Shown: positions 23,736 through 31,273 of the stretch, in pieces
How positions within the stretch are numbered: the first letter of the stretch is position 1
Layout of the letters: each line of letters opens with the position of its first letter
NCBI GenBank assembly: GCA_964444915.1
Contig: CAYUIY010000012.1
Span: 1 to 35,424, forward strand
DNA from: Anaerorudis sp964444915
GTDB lineage: Bacteria; Bacteroidota; Bacteroidia; Bacteroidales; Dysgonomonadaceae
Length of the DNA stretch: 35,424 nucleotides
Reading direction: 5' to 3'
Made by a program: the position numbers and the translations under genes
Notes under the pieces: generated by a model
Databases searched by the model: none
Seen by the model: only the letters and a program-made list of their open reading frames with translations
What the model was told of the DNA's origin: nothing

Positions 23736-25118
23736 ATGACACTTATCAAATCCATTTCCGGAATTCGTGGAACGATTGGTGGGAAAGCCGGTGACAACCT
23801 GACACCGCTCGATGTTGTGAAATTCACTGCTGCATATGCTGCATTTATCGAAAAATATCAGGAAGGGAAAGAGAAAAAAATTGTTGTGGGGCGCGATGCA
23901 CGTCTTTCAGGGGAGATGATTCATCGACTTGTTGTCGGAACACTTAACGGGATGGGGTTTAATGTAACGGATATTGGCATGGCAACAACTCCGACTACCG
24001 AAATAGCCGTAGTTGAAGAAAACGCTGCCGGAGGAATTATTATTACTGCAAGTCATAATCCGAAGCATTGGAATGCGTTGAAATTGCTCAATTCTGATGG
24101 TGAATTTTTGAATGCGGAAGAAGGACAACAAATTTTAAATATTGCAGAAGCCGAAGATTTTATTTTTTCGCCCGTTGATGAGTTAGGGAAAACGATAAGC
24201 AAATCATATCTTCAAAAGCATATTCAACATATATTGTCGCTCGATTTAGTAGATGTCGATGCCATCAAGAAAGCCAATTTGAAGGTAGCCGTGGATGCCG
24301 TAAATTCTGTAGGTGGAATTGCTGTTCCGGAATTGCTTTATGCGTTGGGAATAAAAGAGGTATTCAAATTACATTGTTCGCCTCATGGCAATTTTTCTCA
24401 CAATCCGGAGCCGCTACCGCAACATTTGACTGAACTTGCCGAGCTAATGAAAAAGTCGCATGCCGATGTGGGCTTTGCTGTTGATCCTGACGTTGACAGG
24501 CTGGTTATTTATTGCGAAAATGGAGAACCGTTTGGTGAAGAATATACATTGGTTGCTGTTGCCGATTACGTATTGCAGCATAAGCCGGGAAATACAGTAT
24601 CGAATTTGAGTTCTACTCGCGCTTTGCGCGATATTACCGAGGCACGTGGCGGGAAATATTATGCCGCGGCTGTGGGTGAAGTGAATGTTGTGGCCAAAAT
24701 GAAAGAAGTAAATGCGGTGATTGGCGGCGAAGGAAACGGTGGGGTTATTTATCCCGCTTCCCATTATGGGCGTGATGCATTGGTTGGTATTGCCTTGTTT
24801 CTTACTTACCTTGCAAAATCAGGTAAAAAAGTTTCTGAATTACGCGCCTCTTATCCTACCTATTATATTGTAAAACAAAAAGTAGAACTGACGTCCGACA
24901 TGGATGTAGACGCTATTTTGGATGCTGTCAAGGAAAAATTTAAAGATCAAGAAATTACCGATATCGACGGTGTTAAAATAGATTTTCCCGATAAATGGGT
25001 ACATTTAAGAAAATCGAATACCGAACCCATTATTCGCATTTATTCCGAGGCTCGGTCTGTTGAAGAAGCCGAAAATATCGGGAAACAAATTATTGAAATG
25101 ATAAAAGAATTCAAGTGA
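23736..25118 (+). CDS. glmM: Phosphoglucosamine mutase
   Basis: GlmM converts glucosamine 6-phosphate to glucosamine 1-phosphate on the way to UDP-GlcNAc, the precursor of peptidoglycan and lipid A. The protein has 460 residues in four phosphohexomutase domains. The phosphoserine loop TASHNP has its serine at 106. The metal loop DPDVDR is at 250-255 (D250, D252, D254). The sugar-binding loop GEGNGG and the phosphate-binding RKSNTEPIIRIY follow. The binding loop reads GEGNGG, like archaeal and Bacteroidetes PGM/PMM proteins, so phosphomannomutase or phosphoglucomutase activity cannot be excluded. Its promoter is shared with the DUF4827 gene. Confidence 0.88.
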   Translation: MTLIKSISGIRGTIGGKAGDNLTPLDVVKFTAAYAAFIEKYQEGKEKKIVVGRDARLSGEMIHRLVVGTLNGMGFNVTDIGMATTPTTEIAVVEENAAGGIIITASHNPKHWNALKLLNSDGEFLNAEEGQQILNIAEAEDFIFSPVDELGKTISKSYLQKHIQHILSLDLVDVDAIKKANLKVAVDAVNSVGGIAVPELLYALGIKEVFKLHCSPHGNFSHNPEPLPQHLTELAELMKKSHADVGFAVDPDVDRLVIYCENGEPFGEEYTLVAVADYVLQHKPGNTVSNLSSTRALRDITEARGGKYYAAAVGEVNVVAKMKEVNAVIGGEGNGGVIYPASHYGRDALVGIALFLTYLAKSGKKVSELRASYPTYYIVKQKVELTSDMDVDAILDAVKEKFKDQEITDIDGVKIDFPDKWVHLRKSNTEPIIRIYSEARSVEEAENIGKQIIEMIKEFK

Positions 25119-25209
25119 TTACCTTTGATTTTTTATAGATTGTTTGTGTTGTTTAGTAGAATATACAAACAACATGAAGACGAAGATATGAGGATAACAG
25201 TGTTGCGTA

Positions 25210-26040
25210 ATGAAAGATAAATTGATCAGTTATGATGAGATAAAAAAAATTCATCCTATTTTCAGAGGAAAATATGGGAATAATCTTTTCAAATTGATGA
25301 TGAAAATATCGGGATTAGATCATGTAAATGAAATCTACGATAAGTCGAAACACCTTACAGGCCCTGCATTTTGCAAAGACGTTTTGGATAAACTTGAAAT
25401 ACGCCGCATCTTACGAAATGTAGAGGTACTGGATAAATATAAAGACAAACCATTTATTACTGTATCTAACCATGCCTATGGCCACATCGATGGCATTGCA
25501 GCTATTGAAGTGGTGGGAAGCCGCGTAAAGGATTATAAAATGATGGTGAACTTTGTATTAGGAATGATTGATACCATGTCTGAAAATTTTATTGTAGTTA
25601 ATCCTTTTAAATCCGATAAAAAACGCGATGTTACTCTTAACGGAATAAAAGAATGCATTGATCATATTCGTCAGGGGCATCCTTTGGAGTTTTTCCCGGC
25701 TGGGGCTATCTCTGATTTTACGAGAAAAGGTTTTAAAATAACAATTGCCGATAGAAAATGGCAGCCTTCGGTTATTAAATTGATAAAAAAAGCGAAAGTA
25801 CCTGTGATTCCGGTTCATTTTTCAGGGGGCAATTCGCCGCGTTTTTATGCTTTGCGTCTTTTGGGATGGCAAGTACGCACTTTGGGCTTATGTCATGAAT
25901 TAAAGAATAAAAAAGGGAAAGAATTGGTTATTACTTTTGGAGAGCCCATCATGCCTGATGAAATGGCAAAATATCGGGATATCGAACAACTTGGAGAATT
26001 TTTAAAATCGAGGACGTATGCTTTAGGTGATGTCAAATAA
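25210..26040 (+). CDS. PlsC-like 1-acylglycerol-phosphate / lysophospholipid acyltransferase
   Basis: A 276-residue member of the LPLAT acyltransferase superfamily. Motif I is NHAYGHID (HX5D spacing), the form seen in Bacteroidetes and hemolysin/OlsB-like members and not the textbook NHX4D. Block III is FFPAGAISDF in place of FPEGTRS. No hydrophobic N-terminal anchor is obvious. Likely roles are phospholipid acylation or, by analogy with OlsB-like and glycine-lipid enzymes of Bacteroides, aminolipid O-acylation; the sequence alone does not decide. It follows glmM by 91 bp without a clear promoter and may be partly co-transcribed with it. Confidence 0.85.
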   Translation: MKDKLISYDEIKKIHPIFRGKYGNNLFKLMMKISGLDHVNEIYDKSKHLTGPAFCKDVLDKLEIRRILRNVEVLDKYKDKPFITVSNHAYGHIDGIAAIEVVGSRVKDYKMMVNFVLGMIDTMSENFIVVNPFKSDKKRDVTLNGIKECIDHIRQGHPLEFFPAGAISDFTRKGFKITIADRKWQPSVIKLIKKAKVPVIPVHFSGGNSPRFYALRLLGWQVRTLGLCHELKNKKGKELVITFGEPIMPDEMAKYRDIEQLGEFLKSRTYALGDVK

Positions 26041-26077
26041 ATTTATTATTTTTGATATTCCATCCTGTTATTGACTT

Positions 26078-26085
26078 TAATTTTG
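26078..26085 (+). promoter_or_regulatory. Promoter -7 box of the sigma-54 activator operon
   Basis: TAATTTTG is an exact TAnnTTTG match 20 bp before the ATG at 26105. TTTG at 26051-26054 could be the -33 box, with somewhat long spacing (23 bp). Confidence 0.6.
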
Positions 26086-26104
26086 CAGTTTGGAGATTCA
26101 TTTT

Positions 26105-27382
26105 ATGGCAAAACAAAATATTCAACAAGTAAAACAACGATTCGACATTATAGGCACTTCTCCTGAATTGGATCGTGCTATTGATGTAGCCTTGCAGGTA
26201 GCTCCGACAGATTTATCGGTCCTTATTACAGGTGAAAGTGGAGTAGGTAAAGAAATTTTTCCTCAAATAATTCATCAATATAGTGGAAGAAAACACGGTC
26301 CGTATTTTGCAGTAAACTGTGGTTCCATTCCCGAAGGAACAATTGATTCGGAGCTTTTTGGTCACGAAAAAGGCTCTTTTACAGGCGCAACAGCAACCCG
26401 TAAGGGGTATTTTGAAGTGGCAGATGGGGGAACCCTTTTCCTTGACGAAGTGGCCGAATTGCCTCTTCCCACGCAAGCAAGATTGCTCAGGGTACTCGAA
26501 ACAGGAGAATTTATTAAGGTGGGTTCATCCAAAGTGGAAAAAAGCGATGTGCGCGTGGTCGCTGCCACCAATATGAATATGGTGCAGGCCGTTGAAAGTG
26601 GAAGATTTAGAGAAGATTTGTATTATCGATTGAATTCGGTACCTATCCGTATACCTCCTCTTCGTCAACGGAAAGAAGACATTCCATTATTGTTTCATAA
26701 ATTTGCTACCGATTTTGCAGAAAAATATATGATACCACCTATTAGTTTAACTAATGCTGCAAAAGAAATGCTTAAAGAGTATAGGTGGCCGGGTAATATA
26801 CGCCAATTGAAGAATATAACGGAGCAAATTTCCATTATTGAACAAGAAAGAATAATTACGCCCGAAATTTTGAAACGGTATTTGCCCGACGAAGAAGTGG
26901 GAATGGTGCCTGTTCGCTTGTTCGATGTAAAAGAAAGCGGGCAAAGAACGTTTGCAAATGAACGTGAAATTTTGTATCAAGTTTTGTTCGATATGAAAAA
27001 GGACATCATGGATTTGAAACAAATTGTTGCCACCATTTTGTCTGCTTCCGGCGACAAAATAAAATCTGCTTTTGCGGAGAGCACGTCGGCTAATCCCTCT
27101 TTAGTGTCTCAGGACCCTGCATCGTTAAATTTTCCCTTTAAATATGACGACATCGTTCCCGAGGTTTCTTCCAACGAAAATGATCCGAAGCACGAAGAAG
27201 AAATTCAGGAAGCTACCGAATATGAAGAGCGAGCACTTTCATTGGAGGATGTGGAGAAAGATATGATTGTAAAGGCATTGGAGCGTCATAATGGTAAGCG
27301 CAAACCGGCCGCTAATGATTTGAAAATATCCGAAAGAACATTATACAGGAAGATTAAAGAGTATAAGTTGGAAAATCTATGA
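26105..27382 (+). CDS. Sigma-54-dependent transcriptional activator without a receiver domain
   Basis: From the ATG at 26105 the protein has 425 residues. A short N-terminus leads straight into the sigma-54 AAA+ domain. Walker A GESGVGKE is at 43-50, the sigma-54 contact loop reads GSFTGA at 90-95 (Ser replaces the usual Ala of GAFTGA) and Walker B GTLFLDE has D114 and E115. R-finger-type FREDLYYRLN follows. A variable acidic linker (about 280-375) leads to a C-terminal Fis-type helix-turn-helix (from about 380; HNGKRKPAANDLKISERTLYRKIKEY). With no receiver, GAF or PAS domain, the protein is probably constitutive or controlled by a partner. The first member of a four-gene unit (activator, lptE, TPR-like, secG), it overlaps lptE by ATGA. 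Its targets are unknown. Confidence 0.92.
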   Translation: MAKQNIQQVKQRFDIIGTSPELDRAIDVALQVAPTDLSVLITGESGVGKEIFPQIIHQYSGRKHGPYFAVNCGSIPEGTIDSELFGHEKGSFTGATATRKGYFEVADGGTLFLDEVAELPLPTQARLLRVLETGEFIKVGSSKVEKSDVRVVAATNMNMVQAVESGRFREDLYYRLNSVPIRIPPLRQRKEDIPLLFHKFATDFAEKYMIPPISLTNAAKEMLKEYRWPGNIRQLKNITEQISIIEQERIITPEILKRYLPDEEVGMVPVRLFDVKESGQRTFANEREILYQVLFDMKKDIMDLKQIVATILSASGDKIKSAFAESTSANPSLVSQDPASLNFPFKYDDIVPEVSSNENDPKHEEEIQEATEYEERALSLEDVEKDMIVKALERHNGKRKPAANDLKISERTLYRKIKEYKLENL

Positions 27383-27888
27383 AACCCGTCCTCTTCTTTG
27401 CTTTTGCAGCGGTTTGTATTTTGCTGGATTCATGTTCTATTTCGTATCGGTTCGATGGAGCATCCGTTGATTATAACACAACCAAAACCTTGTATTTGGC
27501 CAACTTCCCAAATCAGGCGCAGTTGATATACCCCCCTCTTGAACAGCGTTTTAATGAGGATTTGAAAGATACCTTCATTCGCAATACCCGACTTCAACTT
27601 GTAAATCAAAACGGGGATTTGGAGATTGAGGGGGAAATCATCGGATATGAACTTACCCCAATGGCTGTACAAGAAGATGCATTTGCTTCGGAAACCCGCT
27701 TGACAATGACGGTGAGAATGCGTTATCGCAACAATAAAGTGGAAGGTCAAGATAAAGAAGAAACGATATCGGCTTATCGCAACTTTCCCAGTGATCGTTT
27801 ATTAACTGATGTGCAAGATCAATTGATTGAAGAACTGTGTAAAGATATTATTGATCAGATATTTAATGCCACAATGTCTAATTGGTAA
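27379..27888 (+). CDS. lptE: LPS-assembly lipoprotein LptE
   Basis: LptE plugs the LptD barrel and helps insert lipopolysaccharide into the outer membrane. The protein has 169 residues, with a signal peptide ending in lipobox LDSC (C19). The mature part follows the LptE pattern: an early SYRFDG strand with TLYLANFPNQA, a helix NEDLKDTFIRNT, strands NGDLEIEGEIIGYELTP and RLTMTVRMRYRN, and a C-terminal helix DQLIEELCKDIIDQIF. Sequence identity in this family is low, so the call rests on this layout plus context. It overlaps the upstream sigma-54 activator by four bases. The next gene starts 13 bp after its stop. Confidence 0.87.
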   Translation: MKPVLFFAFAAVCILLDSCSISYRFDGASVDYNTTKTLYLANFPNQAQLIYPPLEQRFNEDLKDTFIRNTRLQLVNQNGDLEIEGEIIGYELTPMAVQEDAFASETRLTMTVRMRYRNNKVEGQDKEETISAYRNFPSDRLLTDVQDQLIEELCKDIIDQIFNATMSNW

Positions 27889-27901
27889 GTCGTATTTTTT
27901 G

Positions 27902-28672
27902 ATGATTAGTGCCGAATTATATGGTTGGGTTGAAAATCCCGAAATTTTGAACGATGCCTCGTTTGTGAAATTAAAGGAGATGATAAATGAGTATCCTTAT
28001 TTCCAAACCGCTCGCTTACTTTATCAAAAAAATCTCCATATTTTACAACATCCGCATTTTTTGGACGAACTACCTAAAACGGCACTTTTTTGTGCTGACA
28101 GAAGAAAATTATTTTATTTGATAAATAAACAAGATTATGATATGTTCTTAGAGGAAAATGAGTTGGAAGGGCAATTTCATGAAGATCGTACTCAAACATT
28201 GATCGATTCTTTTTTTGATATCGTCGGAGAAGAAGAGAAATCAGACGAAGCCGTTTGTCCAAATTTAGGGATGGAAATGGTCTCATATGATTATTTATCA
28301 TATCTGGAGTCGATTGAACCAAACAATACGGAAAGCGAAAACGAATCGGATAAAAATTTGTTGAAACACCACGATATTATTGATCGATTTCTTGAAAAAG
28401 CAGATTCGAATGAATCGTTTTCTCTAAGCGAAGGCGATGCGTCTATTGATAAAGATCAAAAGAATTGTATTTTGGACAGTGAAATTGAAGAAGATAAATT
28501 CTTAACCGAAACACTGGCAAAAATTTATATTAAACAAAAAAAATACGAACAAGCGCTTACAATTATTAAGCGTTTAAGTTTGAATTTTCCAAAAAAAAGT
28601 GCTTACTTTGCCGACCAAATTCAATTTTTGGAGCATTTGATTATAAACGAGAAAAATAAAAAACAATCTTGA
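27902..28672 (+). CDS. Hypothetical protein, possible TPR segment near the C-terminus
   Basis: From the ATG at 27902 the protein has 256 residues and no signal peptide or membrane segment. The N-terminal part (MISAELYGWVENPEILNDAS) is helical and followed by FQTARLLYQKNLHI. The central part is acidic. Near the C-terminus LAKIYIKQKKYEQALTIIKRLSLNFPKKSAYF looks like one tetratricopeptide repeat. Relatives occur between lptE and secG in other Bacteroidales, to my knowledge without an assigned function. The frame is open from 27827, but that would place the start inside lptE and add 25 unrelated residues. secG starts one base after its stop (28674). Confidence 0.8.
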   Translation: MISAELYGWVENPEILNDASFVKLKEMINEYPYFQTARLLYQKNLHILQHPHFLDELPKTALFCADRRKLFYLINKQDYDMFLEENELEGQFHEDRTQTLIDSFFDIVGEEEKSDEAVCPNLGMEMVSYDYLSYLESIEPNNTESENESDKNLLKHHDIIDRFLEKADSNESFSLSEGDASIDKDQKNCILDSEIEEDKFLTETLAKIYIKQKKYEQALTIIKRLSLNFPKKSAYFADQIQFLEHLIINEKNKKQS

Positions 28673-28673
28673 T

Positions 28674-29069
28674 ATGTATGTTTTCCTTACTATTCTTATT
28701 TTAATTGCAGCTATTTTAATGATTCTTATCGTGTTGGTTCAAAAATCCAAAGGCGGAGGATTGGCTGCCGGCTTTTCGTCATCCAATCAAATTATGGGTG
28801 TTCGAAAAACTACCGATTTTTTAGAAAAAACAACATGGACTCTTGCCGCCATCATCATTATTTTAAGCATTTTTACTGCAAAATATACGGCATCACATTC
28901 GCAGGGTCCTCAATCTCAAATTGAGGTGCAACAACCCGCTCCTCTTAGTCCGGGTGTAGCTCCCGATGTGACACCTACCGTGCCAATGCCTTCACCAACG
29001 TTACCCAATCAGGAAGGTACCCAACAGCAAGGTCAGAGCCAAACGAATTCGCAACCTGCAGAACAATAG
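28674..29069 (+). CDS. secG: Preprotein translocase subunit SecG
   Basis: SecG is the small subunit of the SecYEG inner-membrane channel. The protein has 131 residues. Two membrane helices (about 2-22 and 52-72) flank a conserved cytoplasmic loop with QKSKGGGLAAGFSSSNQIMG and TDFLEKTTW. The C-terminal 55 residues are a Pro/Gln/Thr-rich low-complexity tail, typical of Bacteroidetes SecG and longer than in E. coli (110 residues). It is the last gene of the sigma-54 activator unit. A strong hairpin 52 bp downstream, inside the convergent gene, probably ends the transcript. Confidence 0.93.
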   Translation: MYVFLTILILIAAILMILIVLVQKSKGGGLAAGFSSSNQIMGVRKTTDFLEKTTWTLAAIIIILSIFTAKYTASHSQGPQSQIEVQQPAPLSPGVAPDVTPTVPMPSPTLPNQEGTQQQGQSQTNSQPAEQ

Positions 29070-29080
29070 ATAAAAACTAT

Positions 29081-29374
29081 TTATCGTAGCACGATATCGT
29101 GCACAATAGGCATTCCTGCAGCCTCATTGAGTTTCTCAATGAGGCTTTGTTTATTCATTTGTAATTCTGCTCGAAGAACCGATGATGTAAGCTGAACATA
29201 AAGTATGTTTCGTTTTAGATAGACATTTTTTGTGTAGCCACTTACTCCAGAACCAAGCAATTCGCGCCAGGCATGAACTGCACGTTGTTCGGCTATTTTG
29301 GTTTTGAGAAAAGGATTTTCTTCAAAATATTCCGACAAAATATCGCCAATGGATTTCGATCCGTGTTTAAGCAT
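29081..29374 (-). CDS. DUF721 / DciA-like protein
   Basis: A 97-residue protein of the DUF721 family, to which the bacterial helicase operator DciA belongs; DciA helps load the replicative DnaB helicase. Conserved pieces are an N-terminal helix SIGDILSEYFEENP, the tryptophan segment AVHAWRELLG, then YLKRNILYVQLTSSVLRAELQMNK with the SVLRAEL motif, and LIEKLNEAAG. It lies 11 bp after recF, as in many bacteria, which supports a replication or repair role. Its 3' end carries, on the opposite strand, the hairpin that probably terminates secG. No promoter of its own is seen. Confidence 0.88.
   Translation of the reverse strand: MLKHGSKSIGDILSEYFEENPFLKTKIAEQRAVHAWRELLGSGVSGYTKNVYLKRNILYVQLTSSVLRAELQMNKQSLIEKLNEAAGMPIVHDIVLR
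29089..29102. repeat. 14-bp perfect palindrome at the DUF721 3' end
   Basis: GCACGATATCGTGC is perfectly self-complementary and covers codons near the C-terminus (HDIV). It lies between the secG stop and the larger hairpin. Confidence 0.5.
29121..29155 (+). terminator. Probable terminator of the secG operon, inside the DUF721 coding region
   Basis: GCCTCATTGAG (29121-29131) and CTCAATGAGGC (29135-29145) form a perfect 11-bp stem with a TTT loop, followed by TTTGTTTATT in the plus direction. It starts 52 bp after the secG stop. On the minus strand the same bases encode SLIEKLNEA. Confidence 0.75.
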
Positions 29375-29385
29375 AAAAATTGGGT

Positions 29386-30495
29386 TTAATCGGTTGTTTG
29401 ACGAATATAACCATTTTTTACAGAATAGATATGATAATCGGTATGCGCTGTTTTTTCCAATATTTTGTCTAGCGATTTACGATTGGTATCGGATATGAAT
29501 ATTTGCCCAAACTCGTTTTCCAAAACAAGTTTGATGATTTCTTCCACACGTGAACTATCTAGCCGGTCAAAAATATCATCCAACAGTAAAAGAGGCTTGG
29601 TTTTTGTTGTTTCAAGTAAAAAATGAAATTGAGCTAATTTCATGGATACAAAAAAAGTTTTGTTCTGACCCTGAGATCCTGTTTTTTTGATCGGAAAATT
29701 GTTCAGCAGCATTTCCAGGTCGTCTCTATGAATGCCTACTGTAGTATATCCTAACACAATGTCCTTGTGTCGGTTTGTTTTGAGTAGATGATGAAGATCG
29801 TTGTCTTTCAGTTGAGAGATATATTGAAGTGAAACGCTTTCGTTTGATTGACTGATCAGATTATAAAAACGATTGAAAATGGGAATAAATTGGTCGATAA
29901 AAGCTTGGCGTTTTTCGAAAATAAACATCCCTTCATCGGTTAACTGCTCTTCCCATATTTCGAGTAAATTTATGTCGATGTGTTCTTTTTCGTTTTTCAG
30001 TAAAACATTACGTTGTTGCAAGGCTCTGTTGTAACGAATTAACGCGTGCATGTAATTTTTGTCGAATTGAGAAATCACCATATCCATGAATTTTCGTCGT
30101 TCGTTACTGCCTCCAACAATCAGTTCATCATCATTCGGCGAAATCATTACTAGAGGAATAAATCCGATATGATCCGATAATCGTTCGTACTCTTTTTTAT
30201 TGCGTTTGAATTGCTTTTTTTGACGTCTCCGTATGGCACAATAAATTTCTTCAATCGAGTGATCGGGAAACTCATATCTTCCCTGAAGCATGCAGAAATC
30301 GGAATGATGACGAATAATTTGAGAATCAATAGGATTTGTATGACTTTTGCAAAATGACAAATAGTAGACAGCATCCAGTAGATTGGTTTTCCCCATGCCG
30401 TTGTTACCAATAAAATAGTTGAGTTTAGGAGATAGTGCGAGCTCTACCTGTGCCAGATTTTTGTAATTTATAATGGACAATTGCCGTAAAATCAT
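29386..30495 (-). CDS. recF: DNA replication and repair protein RecF
   Basis: RecF is an SMC-like ATPase that helps load RecA at gaps through RecFOR. The protein has 369 residues. Walker A GNNGMGKT is at 30-37. The RecF/ABC signature region reads SQGQNKTFFVSMKLAQ, Walker B is LLLLDDIFDRLD and a D-loop follows. The start ILRQLSIINYKN is typical, and no membrane or signal segment is present. It begins 14 bp after cdaA and is followed 11 bp later by the DUF721 gene; gaps this small suggest one operon. Confidence 0.96.
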   Translation of the reverse strand: MILRQLSIINYKNLAQVELALSPKLNYFIGNNGMGKTNLLDAVYYLSFCKSHTNPIDSQIIRHHSDFCMLQGRYEFPDHSIEEIYCAIRRRQKKQFKRNKKEYERLSDHIGFIPLVMISPNDDELIVGGSNERRKFMDMVISQFDKNYMHALIRYNRALQQRNVLLKNEKEHIDINLLEIWEEQLTDEGMFIFEKRQAFIDQFIPIFNRFYNLISQSNESVSLQYISQLKDNDLHHLLKTNRHKDIVLGYTTVGIHRDDLEMLLNNFPIKKTGSQGQNKTFFVSMKLAQFHFLLETTKTKPLLLLDDIFDRLDSSRVEEIIKLVLENEFGQIFISDTNRKSLDKILEKTAHTDYHIYSVKNGYIRQTTD

Positions 30496-30509
30496 TAAAA
30501 ATATCCTTT

Positions 30510-31271
30510 TTATTCTTCAATCAACAGCTGCTGTAATTCTTCCGGTGTAACGTTCATTTTAAGTCGTCCTTTCCATGCATACGAAATTTTTCCTCTCTCT
30601 TCCGAAACAATAATTGCTTTGGCATCGGTTTCTTGTGAAATTCCGAGTCCTGCCCGATGTCTTAATCCAAGATATTTGGGGATATTGGGGTTTTGTGACA
30701 AGGGTAAAATACACCCGGCGGCTCTAATTTTGTTCCCGACAATAATCATGGCCCCATCGTGCAGGGGACTGTTTTTGAAAAAGATACTTTCAATTAATCG
30801 TGAGGAAATATCGGCATTGATAATTTCTCCTGTTTGTTCATATAATCCTAATTGAATATCGCCTTGAATAACGATTAGGGCGCCGGTATATGATTTTGCC
30901 ATATTCATGCAAGCTAAGACCACAGCCGTTAGATGTGAATTATCTTTCTTTTGCTTATTATTTGGGAAGAAAAGCTTGGATATAAATTTCCATCCTTTTT
31001 TTGATCCTAACGACATGAGAAATCGTCGAATTTCATCTTGAAACAGAATGACTAGCAGAAAGAGTCCCACACTCACCAATTGATCGAGGATAGTTCCCAA
31101 CAAAACCATATTAAACACTTGCGAAACAAGTACCCAGATGATTAGAAAAACCAATATCCCCATAAATAAAGGGCGTACACCGGATATTTTTACTACGTTA
31201 TAGAGGTAATAGAGCAAAAGAGCTACAAGAAGAATATCGATAAAATCTTTTATGCCGAAGTGTTCAAACAT
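30510..31271 (-). CDS. cdaA: Diadenylate cyclase CdaA (c-di-AMP synthase)
   Basis: CdaA makes the second messenger c-di-AMP from two ATP. The protein has 253 residues. Three hydrophobic helices in the first 85 residues (IDILLVALLLYYLYNVV and two further segments through LFLLVILF) anchor the DAC domain in the membrane. The catalytic motifs are DGA in NSPLHDGAMII and RHR in LGLRHRAGLGIS. It starts 2 bp after folP and precedes recF by 14 bp. In Firmicutes cdaA sits with cdaR and glmM; here glmM is 5 kb away in a different operon and no cdaR is present. The phosphodiesterase partner is not visible, although nrnA in this window could clear pApA. Confidence 0.95.
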   Translation of the reverse strand: MFEHFGIKDFIDILLVALLLYYLYNVVKISGVRPLFMGILVFLIIWVLVSQVFNMVLLGTILDQLVSVGLFLLVILFQDEIRRFLMSLGSKKGWKFISKLFFPNNKQKKDNSHLTAVVLACMNMAKSYTGALIVIQGDIQLGLYEQTGEIINADISSRLIESIFFKNSPLHDGAMIIVGNKIRAAGCILPLSQNPNIPKYLGLRHRAGLGISQETDAKAIIVSEERGKISYAWKGRLKMNVTPEELQQLLIEE

Positions 31272-31273
31272 GA

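Noticed and set aside
25140..25172. TTGTTTGT/ACAAACAA hairpin after glmM as terminator
   Set aside because: AT-only-type short stem with a 17-nt loop and no T tract.
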